Positions 28,717 to 38,103 of a stretch of 64,000 bases of DNA are shown one piece after another. Position 1 is the first letter of the stretch; each line of letters starts with the position of its first letter. A program made the position numbers and the translations under genes. The stretch lies in the NCBI RefSeq assembly GCF_001261735.1, contig NZ_CVRP01000003.1:1-64000 (forward strand), read 5' to 3'. The DNA is from Dysgonomonas sp. BGC7. GTDB taxonomy: Bacteria > Bacteroidota > Bacteroidia > Bacteroidales > Dysgonomonadaceae. The notes beneath the pieces were generated by a model. It was not told where the DNA came from, ran no database searches, and saw only the letters and a program-made list of their open reading frames with translations.

Positions 28717-30185
28717 TAGATTTGAGGAATGTCTGCTTTTATTATCCGGAAAGCACTAAAAGCGCACTAAAAGATATTAATGTGAAGATAAATAAAGGGG
28801 AGGTCATTCTGATTTGTGGGGAGTCAGGTTGCGGAAAAACGACAATAACACGACTGATAAATGGTTTGATCCCTTACTTTTATAAAGGCACTTTTTCCGG
28901 AGAGGTACTTATAAATGGGGTGGATGTCTGCGAAAATTCTATTTATGAAACATCTAAAAAAGTAGGTTCTGTTTTTCAAAATCCCAGATCGCAATTCTTT
29001 AACTTAGACACAACAAGCGAATTAGCGTTCGGAGCTGAAAATATGGGCTTAGAGGCTGAAGAAATTAAACAACGTATAAATAAAACAATTTCCGATTTCC
29101 AAATATACGATCTAGTCGATCGAGATATTTTTCTCCTTTCAGGTGGAGAAAAACAGAAAATAGCTTGTGCTTCTGTTTCTGTTTTGAACCCGGATATAAT
29201 AGTTTTAGATGAGCCTACATCTAACTTAGATGTTTTTGCCATTGACGATATACGTATACTTATTGAAAACTGGAAAAAGCTAGGGAAGACTGTTATCATA
29301 GCGGAACACCGATTGTATTTTTTAAGGGGCGTTGCAGATCGTATTTTGTATATGAACAAAGGATGTCTCGAAAAAATATACACAGCCTCTGAATTTGAAG
29401 TTTTATCTCAACAGGAAACTGAAAACATGGGGTTGCGAACACTTTCGTTTCAAAGACTGATAGCTAATACAAATTCTTTACGAATAAACAATTCTGAGAT
29501 TATATTCACCGATTTTTATCATCGTTATAAGCGAAATAAAAATTTAGCCCTAAATATAAATCGTTTGGCAGTTCCCGAAGGGGCAATTATTGCTGTTTTT
29601 GGGCAAAATGGTGCAGGAAAATCAACATTCGCCAGATGTCTTTGCGGACTAGAAAAAAACTTTAAGGGTAAAATAAAATTTCAAAATAAAGAATTTAAGA
29701 ATAGGCAAAGAATAGACAAATGCTACATGGTGATGCAAGATGTGAATCATCAATTATTCACTGAAAGCGTTATGGATGAAATTTCACTTAGCCAAAAACA
29801 ATCAAACGAGGGACAAGTGGGGAAAATAATGAGAAGTCTAGATTTAGAGGATTTCAAAGATCTACATCCGATGTCTTTATCTGGCGGACAAAAACAAAGG
29901 GTCGCGATTGCAAGTGCAATTGCAAGCGAAAGAGATATAATTGTATTTGATGAACCGACAAGCGGGTTGGATCTACACCATATGTATCAAGTTGCAACCG
30001 ATCTACAACAACTTTCTGATATGGGAAAAACCTTGTTTATCGTATCTCATGATTTGGAGTTTATTTTTAAGTGTTGCAATTATTATATTCATATAGAAAA
30101 AGGAGAAATCAGAGATAGCGGTTATTTAGATACATCTGGTTCAGAAAAAGTTCTTTCTTATTTCTCTTCTGCTTTAAAATTATAG
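28713..30185 (+). CDS. ECF transporter fused duplicated ATPase
   Basis: From the ATG at 28713 the protein has 490 residues and two ABC ATPase domains. Domain 1 has Walker A GESGCGKTT (36-44) and signature LSGGEKQK (about 143-150). Domain 2 has GQNGAGKST (about 297-305) and LSGGQKQR (about 389-396). Walker B sequences VLDEPTSNLD and VFDEPTSGLD complete both sites. Fused A1-A2 subunits are common for this transporter class. An ATG at 28641 lies inside the T gene and is not used. It is the last gene of the operon. Confidence 0.9.
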   Translation: MIDLRNVCFYYPESTKSALKDINVKINKGEVILICGESGCGKTTITRLINGLIPYFYKGTFSGEVLINGVDVCENSIYETSKKVGSVFQNPRSQFFNLDTTSELAFGAENMGLEAEEIKQRINKTISDFQIYDLVDRDIFLLSGGEKQKIACASVSVLNPDIIVLDEPTSNLDVFAIDDIRILIENWKKLGKTVIIAEHRLYFLRGVADRILYMNKGCLEKIYTASEFEVLSQQETENMGLRTLSFQRLIANTNSLRINNSEIIFTDFYHRYKRNKNLALNINRLAVPEGAIIAVFGQNGAGKSTFARCLCGLEKNFKGKIKFQNKEFKNRQRIDKCYMVMQDVNHQLFTESVMDEISLSQKQSNEGQVGKIMRSLDLEDFKDLHPMSLSGGQKQRVAIASAIASERDIIVFDEPTSGLDLHHMYQVATDLQQLSDMGKTLFIVSHDLEFIFKCCNYYIHIEKGEIRDSGYLDTSGSEKVLSYFSSALKL

Positions 30186-30898
30186 GATGTATCTAGCTAA
30201 TCATAAGGCTCTAATCACTAAAAAAAGGAAATATTGTTCATGAAAATCAATTATTTTAAAATAATCTCGAACTGAAACATCGGTAAATAATCTAAGAACA
30301 CAAACCTTGCAAATAAAAATTATAAATTTCTATGAGAGGCAGATATTGAATACGAATATTTCCCAAATGGGCTTAAAGAGGATATTATTTGTGCAATCTC
30401 AGCAAAAACGAATAGACCGAATTGGAAGACACAGTACATTTATATTCATTTTGCTACTTGTGAAAAATGAAGGGTCGAGTTGGGTGAACATAAAATATAA
30501 AGCCGTATATTTTTTACAACTGCATTATGTCACTTCACCTCAAAAATATCTAAGCCTCAAAATCTGCAAGACGTTGATCTCAACTGCCTGATATATTTAG
30601 AAAAGTAAGAATTTCAGTTAGAGAACAAAAAAATATTAGCAAGAGTCGCTGTAGATATGGATGATACTCCAAGTTAATGTATTAGATCGTTGATTACTAA
30701 ATTATATGTTGAAGCCAATCAAAAAAAATATATTAGAAATCTGAACAACGCAAGGATTATTTTCTACCTTTACAAAAGGTAAGTCGCTCTTTACATAGTT
30801 AGAAAATTAAGCATATCTAAGAACCAAGCTGGTTGCTAAATCGTTACCTGTTGCTGAAAACAAACTCATAAGATATTCATTTTCAGATTATAACAAAA
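30186..30898. other. 713-base region without a convincing gene
   Basis: Between the ECF operon and the truncated integrase the sequence is AT-rich. One 94-codon plus-strand frame beginning with TTG (30307) has no family features. The integrase reading frame stops at 30899, and I see no remnant of its missing catalytic end here. The region may be a deletion or recombination junction. Confidence 0.5.
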
Positions 30899-31945
30899 TC
30901 ATATATGTCTTGCAACGTGAAATGTTAAATTTTTTCGGATATCACAGACTTCTGCTATTTCCTTCAGATATTCATTAGTCTTCTGATTGGTATATGTGCT
31001 AAATATTAAATCTGCATTTTGGGTGTTTAGATATTTTCCTATCAGTTGTATGGGGATGGGTAGTAACGGGATATAGGACATTACGTCGGTTTTCTTTCTT
31101 TTGATGAATATCCAGGAGCTGCCATCATTCATTTTTTGAATATTGTCTTTTCGTAGATGGCAAATCTCAGCAAATGATAAACCAGTGTAGCAAGAAAATA
31201 TAAACAGGTCTCTAACCAAGGTTAAACGCGGTGTTTTAAACTGTTTCTGGCGGATACGGTCTATTTCCTCTTTGGTGAGAAAGACCGGCTGCTTTTTATC
31301 AAACTGGTATGTATAGAATACGAAAGGGTTGGATGAGATCACCTGCATTTTTTGTGCATAGATAAAAATAGCCTCCAACTTCTGCATGAATTTTTGTGCG
31401 GTATCATTCGAGCAACTATGCTCTTCTCGAAGGAACAGATAAAATTCCTCTAAAAATCGCAGATTGACCTTGCCTATCGGAATATCTGTCACTTTATATT
31501 TTTCTTCAATAAAATTTTGTAAACGTCGCCAAGTTAGTTCATATCTGTAATAGGTTTCTTTTGTTAAATTCTTCCCTATCCTCGATTTCAAATGTTTCAG
31601 ATGATATTCGAACTGATGACCTAACAAGTCATGGTCTTCGGGTGTTAAGTATGCATTTTTGACCATTTGAGGAAAAATCCGATCATACTTCCCGGACAAT
31701 TCTCTATAATGGCTATACAGTTCCATACGAATAGTAGTTAAACAGTCATTAATCTGAAATGCCGCAGCTGTGCGTCCAGAAGCTTTGCCGCTTTTCTGGT
31801 TCCAAAGATGAGGGAGGATTTCTTGTTGTGTACTAAACTGAAGATATTCTCCATCTATTGTTATTCGCACCATAATTGTGCAATATCCATTCTGTTTGAC
31901 TTCATTTTTCTTAATAAAAAACAAAATACTGAATGTGCTCTTCAT
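30899..31945 (-). pseudogene. Tyrosine integrase truncated at the HxxR box
   Basis: The 348 residues match ICE integrases: an arm-binding N-terminal domain (FSILFFIKKNEVKQNGYCTIMVRI), a core-binding SAM-like domain (about 115-215) and the catalytic start SCYTGLSFAEICHL. The position of the usual Arg I is Ser, as described for IntDOT. The protein ends FHVARHI and stop. The HxxR pair is therefore the last element present; the following LGH histidine and the nucleophilic tyrosine, about 40-50 residues on, are missing. This copy cannot catalyse strand exchange. It may be the original integrase of the large ICE, disabled by a later rearrangement. Confidence 0.85.
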
Positions 31946-32130
31946 TCTTTATGCTGTATTTCATATGAATAACTAAAAAATCATACCTGAAAATTTCTAA
32001 TTTCCTAAGTATGATTTCAGTATATTTAGCTTAAGTATATATCTATAATAATCTGTTAACAAGAAATCTACACATCTAAGGTTCTATCTTCATGAATATT
32101 ACGGGTATTGGCTTAATTGACTGTTTATTA

Positions 32131-32170
32131 AATAAATAAAAGCAAAATGATCTTAATCCGTCATTTTGCT
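32131..32170 (-). terminator. Terminator-like hairpin after the tRNA fragment
   Basis: Reading the minus strand, AGCAAAATGA pairs perfectly with TCATTTTGCT around a 10-base loop, followed by TTTATTTATTT. It lies 11 bases beyond the 3' end of the tRNA fragment, as expected for a native tRNA terminator. Confidence 0.6.
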
Positions 32171-32180
32171 GTATTTTAGT

Positions 32181-32214
32181 TGTGGAGAATAACGGATTCG
32201 AACCGTTGACCCTC
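32181..32214 (-). other. tRNA 3' end fragment (T arm and acceptor half), probable att remnant
   Basis: On the minus strand the sequence gives a complete T arm, AACGG-TTCGAAT-CCGTT (32207-32191), then acceptor strand ATTCTCC and discriminator A, ending CA. GAGGGTC before it fits a variable loop. Beyond it no anticodon arm or 5' half can be found. It is therefore a displaced 3' half of the kind left by integration in a tRNA gene. Its stem sequences differ from the tRNA-Ser at 38253, so it belongs to a different tRNA (perhaps Ala), which I cannot assign. Confidence 0.6.
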
Positions 32215-32698
32215 TTTTTGAAATTGTTAAAATACAGATGATATTTCTTTGATATGCCCTATTTTATATGAATATTAAGGCAAAGAATGTAGTAGTACAA
32301 AGATAGGTTCTGTTCTATATAAGAACAAATAATTTCACATCTTTTTTCTGATATTTAATATATTAGAAACTCATTATTATTTATATCCATTTTAGAAGGA
32401 TTATTATATATATCAAATAGCATAAGGAAAAATATAAGAATCTTTAGATCATAGACTGTTACACTACAGCATTAATTTAAAGCATAAAAGATAAGTTAAG
32501 ATCCCACATAAAACAGAACAGATAGCTCTGTTTATAAATCAAATAAATAACATAAACAAAATCTGGTATTTTTCTTAGATGCATTGAATCTATATATTTT
32601 ATAAAACCAAGAGAAATTATTACCGTACAACAAAAGATGTCTAACATTCTATTTTGTATATTTGTTGAAATTCTGTTAGACTTTAAAGACTTCAATAT
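32215..32698. other. AT-rich gap between tRNA fragment and decayed gene
   Basis: This stretch has no supported gene. A 72-codon minus-strand frame at 32477-32695 lacks any family features. The composition is more AT-rich than the core genome, as in the ATPase/HNH genes to the right. Confidence 0.45.
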
Positions 32699-32984
32699 AT
32701 GCTAGAAACACTTCTACTCTTAATTGCATAAGGAATTACTACAGGTGCAACGTCTGAAGGTGGACAACACTCCTAGACAAACCGAAAGAACATTTAGCAT
32801 TATTATCAAAAGACAATTATATTGAAGTTGTAGTGGCTCTTGAAGAGTTTATCGCGAAAAATATATTGATATTGAATCTCTAAGCTTCGCCATAAACAAG
32901 ATTAAAGAACATTATAAAGAGAAAAAAGCTAAAGAACATACATTTAAAGAAGCTTTAGCTATTTATGATATAGAAATAAATTGA
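32699..32984 (+). pseudogene. Decayed small gene upstream of the Septu-like pair
   Basis: Three frames join into a plausible protein of about 95 residues. It begins MLETLLLLIA, then a TAA at 32729, then GITTGATSEGGQH in the same frame. A shifted frame gives LDKPKEHLALLSKDNYIEVVVALEEFIAKN. A third gives DIESLSFAINKIKEHYKEKK and EHTFKEALAIYDIEIN with a stop at 32982-32984. At least one nonsense change and two frameshifts separate them. The continuous coding character across frames supports a dead gene. Its end lies 7 bases before the ATPase gene, so it may once have been the first gene of that operon. Family unknown. Confidence 0.5.
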
Positions 32985-32991
32985 CTTTAAT

Positions 32992-35349
32992 ATGAATAAA
33001 CAATTTAAAATAATAGCGATTAAACCCCTAGAAGGTTGTGCCTCGTATATTTTAAAAAGATTACAAAGAAATCGACTTTATTATTTATGCAATGGGTATG
33101 AAATATCTGAGCATGATATTAAAATCGTAGGAAAAGATATACTAGATAATAATTTTTTTCAGATAGAAGAAGGTAAGCCTTATATTAATATCTCTGCCAT
33201 TGTTGGGAAAAATGGAGATGGTAAAAGTTCTCTTATTGAATTAATGATAAGAATTCTGAACAATATCGGAAAACTTTTAGATTTTGAGAATAAAAATGAA
33301 ACTCTCTCATATGTAAGGGGAGTCTGTGGAGAAGTGTATTATTCTATTTTGGAGAATGACAAAGAATATACCTATCGAATCAATTCTACTTCAAAGAATG
33401 GTATTAATATATTAAAAATAAAAGATTATAGTACATCTAAAGAATTAACAGTATATGTTGATGATGAAGGAAAACCTATACTAAATGATTCTGTTAGTAG
33501 GCAACAATATGAATATCTTTTAGAGAAAATGAAGGCATCTTTTTTCTATACTATTGTTTCAAATTATTCTCTATATTCCTATAATGTGAATGAATTATCT
33601 CCTAAAGAAGGAGAGTGGATAAAGAATGTTTTTCACAAGAATGATAGTTATCAAACACCAATAGTGCTACATCCTTATAGGAACAACGGAAATATTGATG
33701 TCAATAACGAATATTACTTGTCATTGCAAAGGCTTCTTTACTTATTTTCCAAATATGAATCCTTTCGCTCTATAGGGAATCAAAAAGTAGAACTATTAGC
33801 TTTAAAAAGAGTTACACAATCAAAGCTTCTGAGTGATACTTTTAAGAGATATTTCGAGAGTATAAAATCCAAGAATCTACTAAATAAAGAAATCGAATTA
33901 ATAAAAGGACTTGATAAACAGTCAAGAGATGAATATTTAGAAGGTATACTTAAAATTTTAGATAATGATATCTTCATCAAAGTTGAAGAGTTAACTCTAA
34001 AAGGAGAAGGTGTAACCTATAAAAATAGTATATCTGATATAGAGATATTACTTAATAATTTAAACTATAGAGGTAATATCCCGATAAAATTAAATGTGGC
34101 TCAATATCAGAGAATAATACTTGTTCAAGAATTAAGTGATTTACTATTAAAAAAATCATTGAATAGTTACACAGACTTTAAATATCAAGATTTTCATTAT
34201 TGGCAGAACAACAATAATCCAAAACCTAAGTCTGAAAGACAATTGACCTGTGAATATATTTTATATAAAATAATTCACATTTTCGAAAGATATCCAGAAT
34301 ATAAAGGCATTCTTGATATGTATGAAAACCAATGTTTTTTTCTTTATCAACCAGATAACGTACTGCAATACCGAAAAAATGAATTAGAACGTGGCTTGCT
34401 ATTAGTAGAAAAAGGTATTAGAGAAAAATCACATATAACACTCAAACTTAGACAAGCGATTAATTACCTTAAAAATATAGATAAAGAAATTACTTATTTT
34501 GATTTGGAAGAAGAAACAAAGAAATCGCTATCAGAATTTGAAATTATTAAAAAGAAAACCATAGGTTCGGATTCTGAATATTTAATTTCATTAGATATAT
34601 TGAAAGATTACTTAGAGCTTGAAATTGAAACTACAGATAGGCTGGAATTATTACCTCCTCGTATATTTGATACTGAGATTTATATAAAACAGCAAAAAGA
34701 CAATGAATATACACCTCTATCTCTTATCAGTTCTGGTGAAAGACAGATGTTATATGTTATCAGTTCCATTATCTATCACTTACAGAATCTAAACTCTGTC
34801 TCCGGTGACTTAATCAAATATAACAATGTAAATATTGTATTAGAAGAGGTTGAATTATATTTTCATCCTGAATATCAAAGACAATTTATAAAATATCTGA
34901 TTGATACTATAAATAAATCGAATCTCAGTCATGAAACTTGCATAAACCTGACTTTTGTTACCCATTCTCCATTTATACTTTCAGATATACCTAAACAAAA
35001 TGTCCTATTCTTAAAAGATGGTATACCGAATTATGATATGCAAGAGAATACCTTTGGGGCTAATATATACGATCTTCTACATTGCAGTTTTTTTCTCGAA
35101 GAATATAGCGGAGACCTTGCTCTTATAAAGATTAAGAATTTAATTGATGAGATAAATTCTATCCAAAATAATGCTTCAAAGTTTAAAGTTGAAAATATTG
35201 AACAAAAAATAAAATTAGTGGGCGAACCTTTTATAAGAACTCAGTTATATCGTACATTGTATGAAATAGTTGGAGACAAAGATAAATTTAAGATTATAGA
35301 GTTAAGAACAGAATTGGAAGAACTCGAAAAAAGAATAAAAAATGATTAA
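32992..35349 (+). CDS. AAA/ABC-type ATPase, Septu PtuA-like
   Basis: The 785-residue protein has Walker A VGKNGDGKSS (about 71-80), a long helical middle with a possible coiled coil, and an ABC-type signature LISSGERQML at about 577-586. Walker B-like IVLEEVELYFHPEYQR follows at about 615-630, then FVTHSPFILSDIP. That combination is the OLD/AAA_21 pattern of PtuA and related defence ATPases. The gene overlaps the HNH nuclease gene by 8 bases, the pairing that defines Septu systems. It is longer than the PtuA proteins I know of, so a variant is likely. Codon use is strongly AT-rich compared with the core genes after 38.4 kb, which indicates transfer. Confidence 0.8.
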   Translation: MNKQFKIIAIKPLEGCASYILKRLQRNRLYYLCNGYEISEHDIKIVGKDILDNNFFQIEEGKPYINISAIVGKNGDGKSSLIELMIRILNNIGKLLDFENKNETLSYVRGVCGEVYYSILENDKEYTYRINSTSKNGINILKIKDYSTSKELTVYVDDEGKPILNDSVSRQQYEYLLEKMKASFFYTIVSNYSLYSYNVNELSPKEGEWIKNVFHKNDSYQTPIVLHPYRNNGNIDVNNEYYLSLQRLLYLFSKYESFRSIGNQKVELLALKRVTQSKLLSDTFKRYFESIKSKNLLNKEIELIKGLDKQSRDEYLEGILKILDNDIFIKVEELTLKGEGVTYKNSISDIEILLNNLNYRGNIPIKLNVAQYQRIILVQELSDLLLKKSLNSYTDFKYQDFHYWQNNNNPKPKSERQLTCEYILYKIIHIFERYPEYKGILDMYENQCFFLYQPDNVLQYRKNELERGLLLVEKGIREKSHITLKLRQAINYLKNIDKEITYFDLEEETKKSLSEFEIIKKKTIGSDSEYLISLDILKDYLELEIETTDRLELLPPRIFDTEIYIKQQKDNEYTPLSLISSGERQMLYVISSIIYHLQNLNSVSGDLIKYNNVNIVLEEVELYFHPEYQRQFIKYLIDTINKSNLSHETCINLTFVTHSPFILSDIPKQNVLFLKDGIPNYDMQENTFGANIYDLLHCSFFLEEYSGDLALIKIKNLIDEINSIQNNASKFKVENIEQKIKLVGEPFIRTQLYRTLYEIVGDKDKFKIIELRTELEELEKRIKND

Positions 35350-36373
35350 TATACCATATAACGATATTCTAGCAGAGAATCATTGGGAGAAAATAAAGGA
35401 TCACCTTGTGAACCGAATAAAAGAGGTATTAAAACAAGGTTATACCAATAAAAGGAAATATAAGGTTCGAACACAATGTAGATCTTTTTTAAATAACTTA
35501 TTGAAAGAAGACCCTGTAAATTCAGCAAATTATCCAAATTTAAGAGAATTAGTGATTTCACACCCTAACAGACTGAGAGATATTATTATACAATATAAAA
35601 ATGATTATCCAAATCTTTTTATTGGAAATAAAAAACAACCCTGGAGTAGCTTTAAAAGGATCATTTATAACATTTTCATTGATAGCTGCTATGATAATGC
35701 AATTTTCTCGAAAAAAGATTTCATCAAGAATATTGATATAAATACTTGTACTTATTGTAATAGGGGATATATCTACAGTGTTCATTCTCATAGTGGGGAT
35801 GTTAAGCCTCAAATTGACCATTTTTATACTAAAAGTATTTATCCTTTCTTGGGAATATCATACTACAATTTAATACCATCATGTTCTGTTTGTAATGGTT
35901 TTGGAGCAAAAGAAGAACATGACCCACTACTCTTTACAGGAAGAGACGTAAATGCTAATTTATCCTATCAAGAGCAATTAATAAATCCCTATGAAATAGC
36001 TACAGATGATATTAAATTTACATTTAATTTATTGACACCTAATTTATTTGGCAATTTCATTAATATAAATATACAAACGCCAACAAAAGGATATAATAAA
36101 TTTCTAAAATTAAAACAGTTTTATAATGGACACACCGATCATGTTGAAGAATTAATTTTTAAATCAAAAATTAAATATCCAAAATCATATAGAAATACAA
36201 TTGAAGAATTATTTCGGAAAGAAGGACATGCCATAAGTACTAGTTTCTTTTATAGAATTCTAATCAATAATTATGTGTTTAAAGAAGAACTCCATAAAAG
36301 ACCCCTATCAAAATTATATAGAGATATAGCTTTGCAATTAAGAATTATTACCCCGGAAGATATAACACCATAA
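35342..36373 (+). CDS. HNH endonuclease, Septu PtuB-like
   Basis: The 343-residue protein has a zinc-binding CTYC (C136, C139), then QIDHFYTKSIYPFL with D159-H160. SYYNLIPSCSVCN follows, with N176 and a second Cys pair C181/C184. This is a classic HNH core with a structural zinc. The N-terminal 130 residues are helical and lack a known domain. The ATG lies inside the end of the ATPase gene, so the two are co-translated. In Septu the ATPase senses or regulates and the HNH protein cleaves nucleic acid. Together the pair probably gives phage resistance, which is inferred from the family. Confidence 0.8.
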   Translation: MINIPYNDILAENHWEKIKDHLVNRIKEVLKQGYTNKRKYKVRTQCRSFLNNLLKEDPVNSANYPNLRELVISHPNRLRDIIIQYKNDYPNLFIGNKKQPWSSFKRIIYNIFIDSCYDNAIFSKKDFIKNIDINTCTYCNRGYIYSVHSHSGDVKPQIDHFYTKSIYPFLGISYYNLIPSCSVCNGFGAKEEHDPLLFTGRDVNANLSYQEQLINPYEIATDDIKFTFNLLTPNLFGNFININIQTPTKGYNKFLKLKQFYNGHTDHVEELIFKSKIKYPKSYRNTIEELFRKEGHAISTSFFYRILINNYVFKEELHKRPLSKLYRDIALQLRIITPEDITP

Positions 36374-36784
36374 CCAAACAGCCAATATTACATTCTTGAG
36401 GTATCATAAATTATAATAGCAAAGACTTAATCTGGCCGTGCTTTTTTATGATTCTCAGGTTTCTATTATAAGTTTACACCTTCCTCAATAACCTTTTAAT
36501 AAACTGATAAAAAACACTAACTAATCATTCTCAATTTCATCAATAGAAATATAGAAGCCGTTTTCGAAACATTATGAGCAAAAAATGAAAGCTTGCTTTT
36601 TTGTATATTCTCTAATTTTCCCGTTGTATTTTCAATCAGATTACATAATATTTAGACAAAATCAAGAAATGAAGTTATGTTACAGAATATTACATTATCA
36701 AGACTTAATATTTATATTTTGCAATCATTCAGATTATAACTCAAACAAGTAGAAACGCTCGAATTTTTAATATTAATATATAAG
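36374..36784. other. Intergenic region between the HNH gene and the integrase
   Basis: This 411-base AT-rich stretch separates two convergent genes. I see no convincing gene, strong hairpin or promoter. Confidence 0.4.
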
Positions 36785-38014
36785 TCAATCAAACCTTATA
36801 CTATCCTGAGCTTTCTCCATATCTCTCATTATACTGCTATCAAGAATTTGAGCATAATGGCGTGTCATTTTAGTATCCGAATGCCCCAACATTTTAGCAA
36901 CATTCTCTATCGACACACCATTGGCAAGCATCAGGGTCGCAAATGTGTGCCGGGCTGTGTGCGTCGAGACTTGCTTATTAATTTCGCACAAGTCAGCAAT
37001 CTCCTTGATGTAAGCATTCATCTTCTGATTACATAACACAGGGAGCAAAACATTCTTCTCCTGACATCGAGTATGGCTCTTGTATTTTTCTATTATTTCT
37101 AAAGGAATTTCCAGCAAAGGAATATTACACATATTCTTTGTTTTTTGCCGTTGTTTTCGAATCCATTTATTGCCGTTAGTATCAATAGAAATATGATCGT
37201 GTGTCAATTGTTTGACATCCGAAAATGCAAGACCGCTGAAACAACAAAACAGAAACACATCCCGTACTTGTACCAAGCGCTCAATAGTGAATTCCTTATT
37301 ATAGATCTTTTCAATTTCATGCTTTTCCAGAAAATCTCGCTCAACAGGTTGTAATGAAAATTTGATATCTATAAACGGATCTTTTTTTAGCCATTCCTTC
37401 TGAATTGCAATCCTTGTTATCTTCTTAAAATTTTTCAGATATTTTGTAGTAGAGTTATGATTGCATTTTCGAACAGTTTTCAAATACAATTCATAATCCT
37501 CTATGAATTGTCTATTCATTTCATCGAGATAGATATCATCCTTTTTATAGGTCTGCTGTATAAATTCTTGAGTATGTTTAAAACTGGTTTCATAACGGTC
37601 AACTGTTGCTGGTGACATGTCTATACCGGCAAGCTTGTGGCACTTTTCATTGTGTTCACGAAAGACCTCAAGCAAAGTATGCCGTTCCGGTTTATCTTTT
37701 CCTAAAAAACGATTAATTACCGCCTCAGCAGTAATACGTTCAGTATCGTCTTGTTCGAAGTCCCGGTGAATCCGAATAAACTTCGCCCGAATTGAATCGA
37801 GGTACATATTCAACTCTTTCGCAAGAAGAGAACGCTCGTACGCCTTACCCTTAGCGGAATCCCATAGTTTTGGATTAATTGTTTTCTTAGCAGTTGTATC
37901 CCCTCTGATTCCATCTACGGTGACTCTAATAACTATCGCAGCTTCGCCATGTTTGTTAAGTCTTGTACGACGAATATAAAATGCTACGCTGAAAGTGGAT
38001 CTTTTTTGTGTCAT
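36785..38014 (-). CDS. Intact site-specific tyrosine integrase
   Basis: The 409-residue protein is a complete Bacteroidota-type integrase. It has an N-terminal arm-binding domain (FSVAFYIRRTRLNKHGEAAIVIRV), a SAM-like core-binding domain (about 110-215) and a catalytic domain. The catalytic set includes HTARHTFATLML (HxxR), MLGHSDTKMTRHYAQI with the conserved His and the nucleophilic Tyr near 393. The Arg I position is SGLAFSDV, so Arg is replaced by Ala. It lies 238 bases from tRNA-Ser with its start toward the tRNA, the usual arrangement for an integrase next to an attachment site. Confidence 0.93.
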   Translation of the reverse strand: MTQKRSTFSVAFYIRRTRLNKHGEAAIVIRVTVDGIRGDTTAKKTINPKLWDSAKGKAYERSLLAKELNMYLDSIRAKFIRIHRDFEQDDTERITAEAVINRFLGKDKPERHTLLEVFREHNEKCHKLAGIDMSPATVDRYETSFKHTQEFIQQTYKKDDIYLDEMNRQFIEDYELYLKTVRKCNHNSTTKYLKNFKKITRIAIQKEWLKKDPFIDIKFSLQPVERDFLEKHEIEKIYNKEFTIERLVQVRDVFLFCCFSGLAFSDVKQLTHDHISIDTNGNKWIRKQRQKTKNMCNIPLLEIPLEIIEKYKSHTRCQEKNVLLPVLCNQKMNAYIKEIADLCEINKQVSTHTARHTFATLMLANGVSIENVAKMLGHSDTKMTRHYAQILDSSIMRDMEKAQDSIRFD

Positions 38015-38103
38015 TTCTGAATGCTTTTATTAATTACAAAGTTACAGTATCTAGGTGAAACTAAAACCATGCAAAACATTGAATAACAGCGGAAAAGAAT
38101 CCA

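Larger units (their letters stand above)
1..31945. mobile_element. One end of a CTnDOT-like integrative conjugative element (left end outside window)
   Basis: The gene order relaxase, MobC coupling protein, DUF3945 protein, topoisomerase III, DUF1896 protein, methylase/helicase, HTH excisionase-like protein, RteC and tyrosine integrase is the backbone of Bacteroidales ICEs of the CTnDOT/CTn341 type. Cargo blocks interrupt this backbone at 3004-8603, 12644-13294 and 20867-30185. The right boundary is uncertain. It may lie near the truncated integrase and tRNA fragment (about 31.9-32.2 kb), or the whole stretch to tRNA-Ser at 38.25 kb may be one composite island. The relaxase is cut by the window start, so the tra genes would lie further left. 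Confidence 0.8.

Noticed and set aside
30307-30591. 94-codon plus-strand frame after the ECF operon
   Set aside because: Starts with TTG, has no recognisable domain and lies in a region that looks non-coding.
32477-32695. 72-codon minus-strand frame upstream of the decayed gene
   Set aside because: No family signal and low-complexity hydrophobic composition from AT-rich DNA.
32992-36373. Retron or reverse-transcriptase-linked Septu system
   Set aside because: No reverse transcriptase gene or recognisable ncRNA lies nearby, so it is treated as a stand-alone ATPase/HNH pair.
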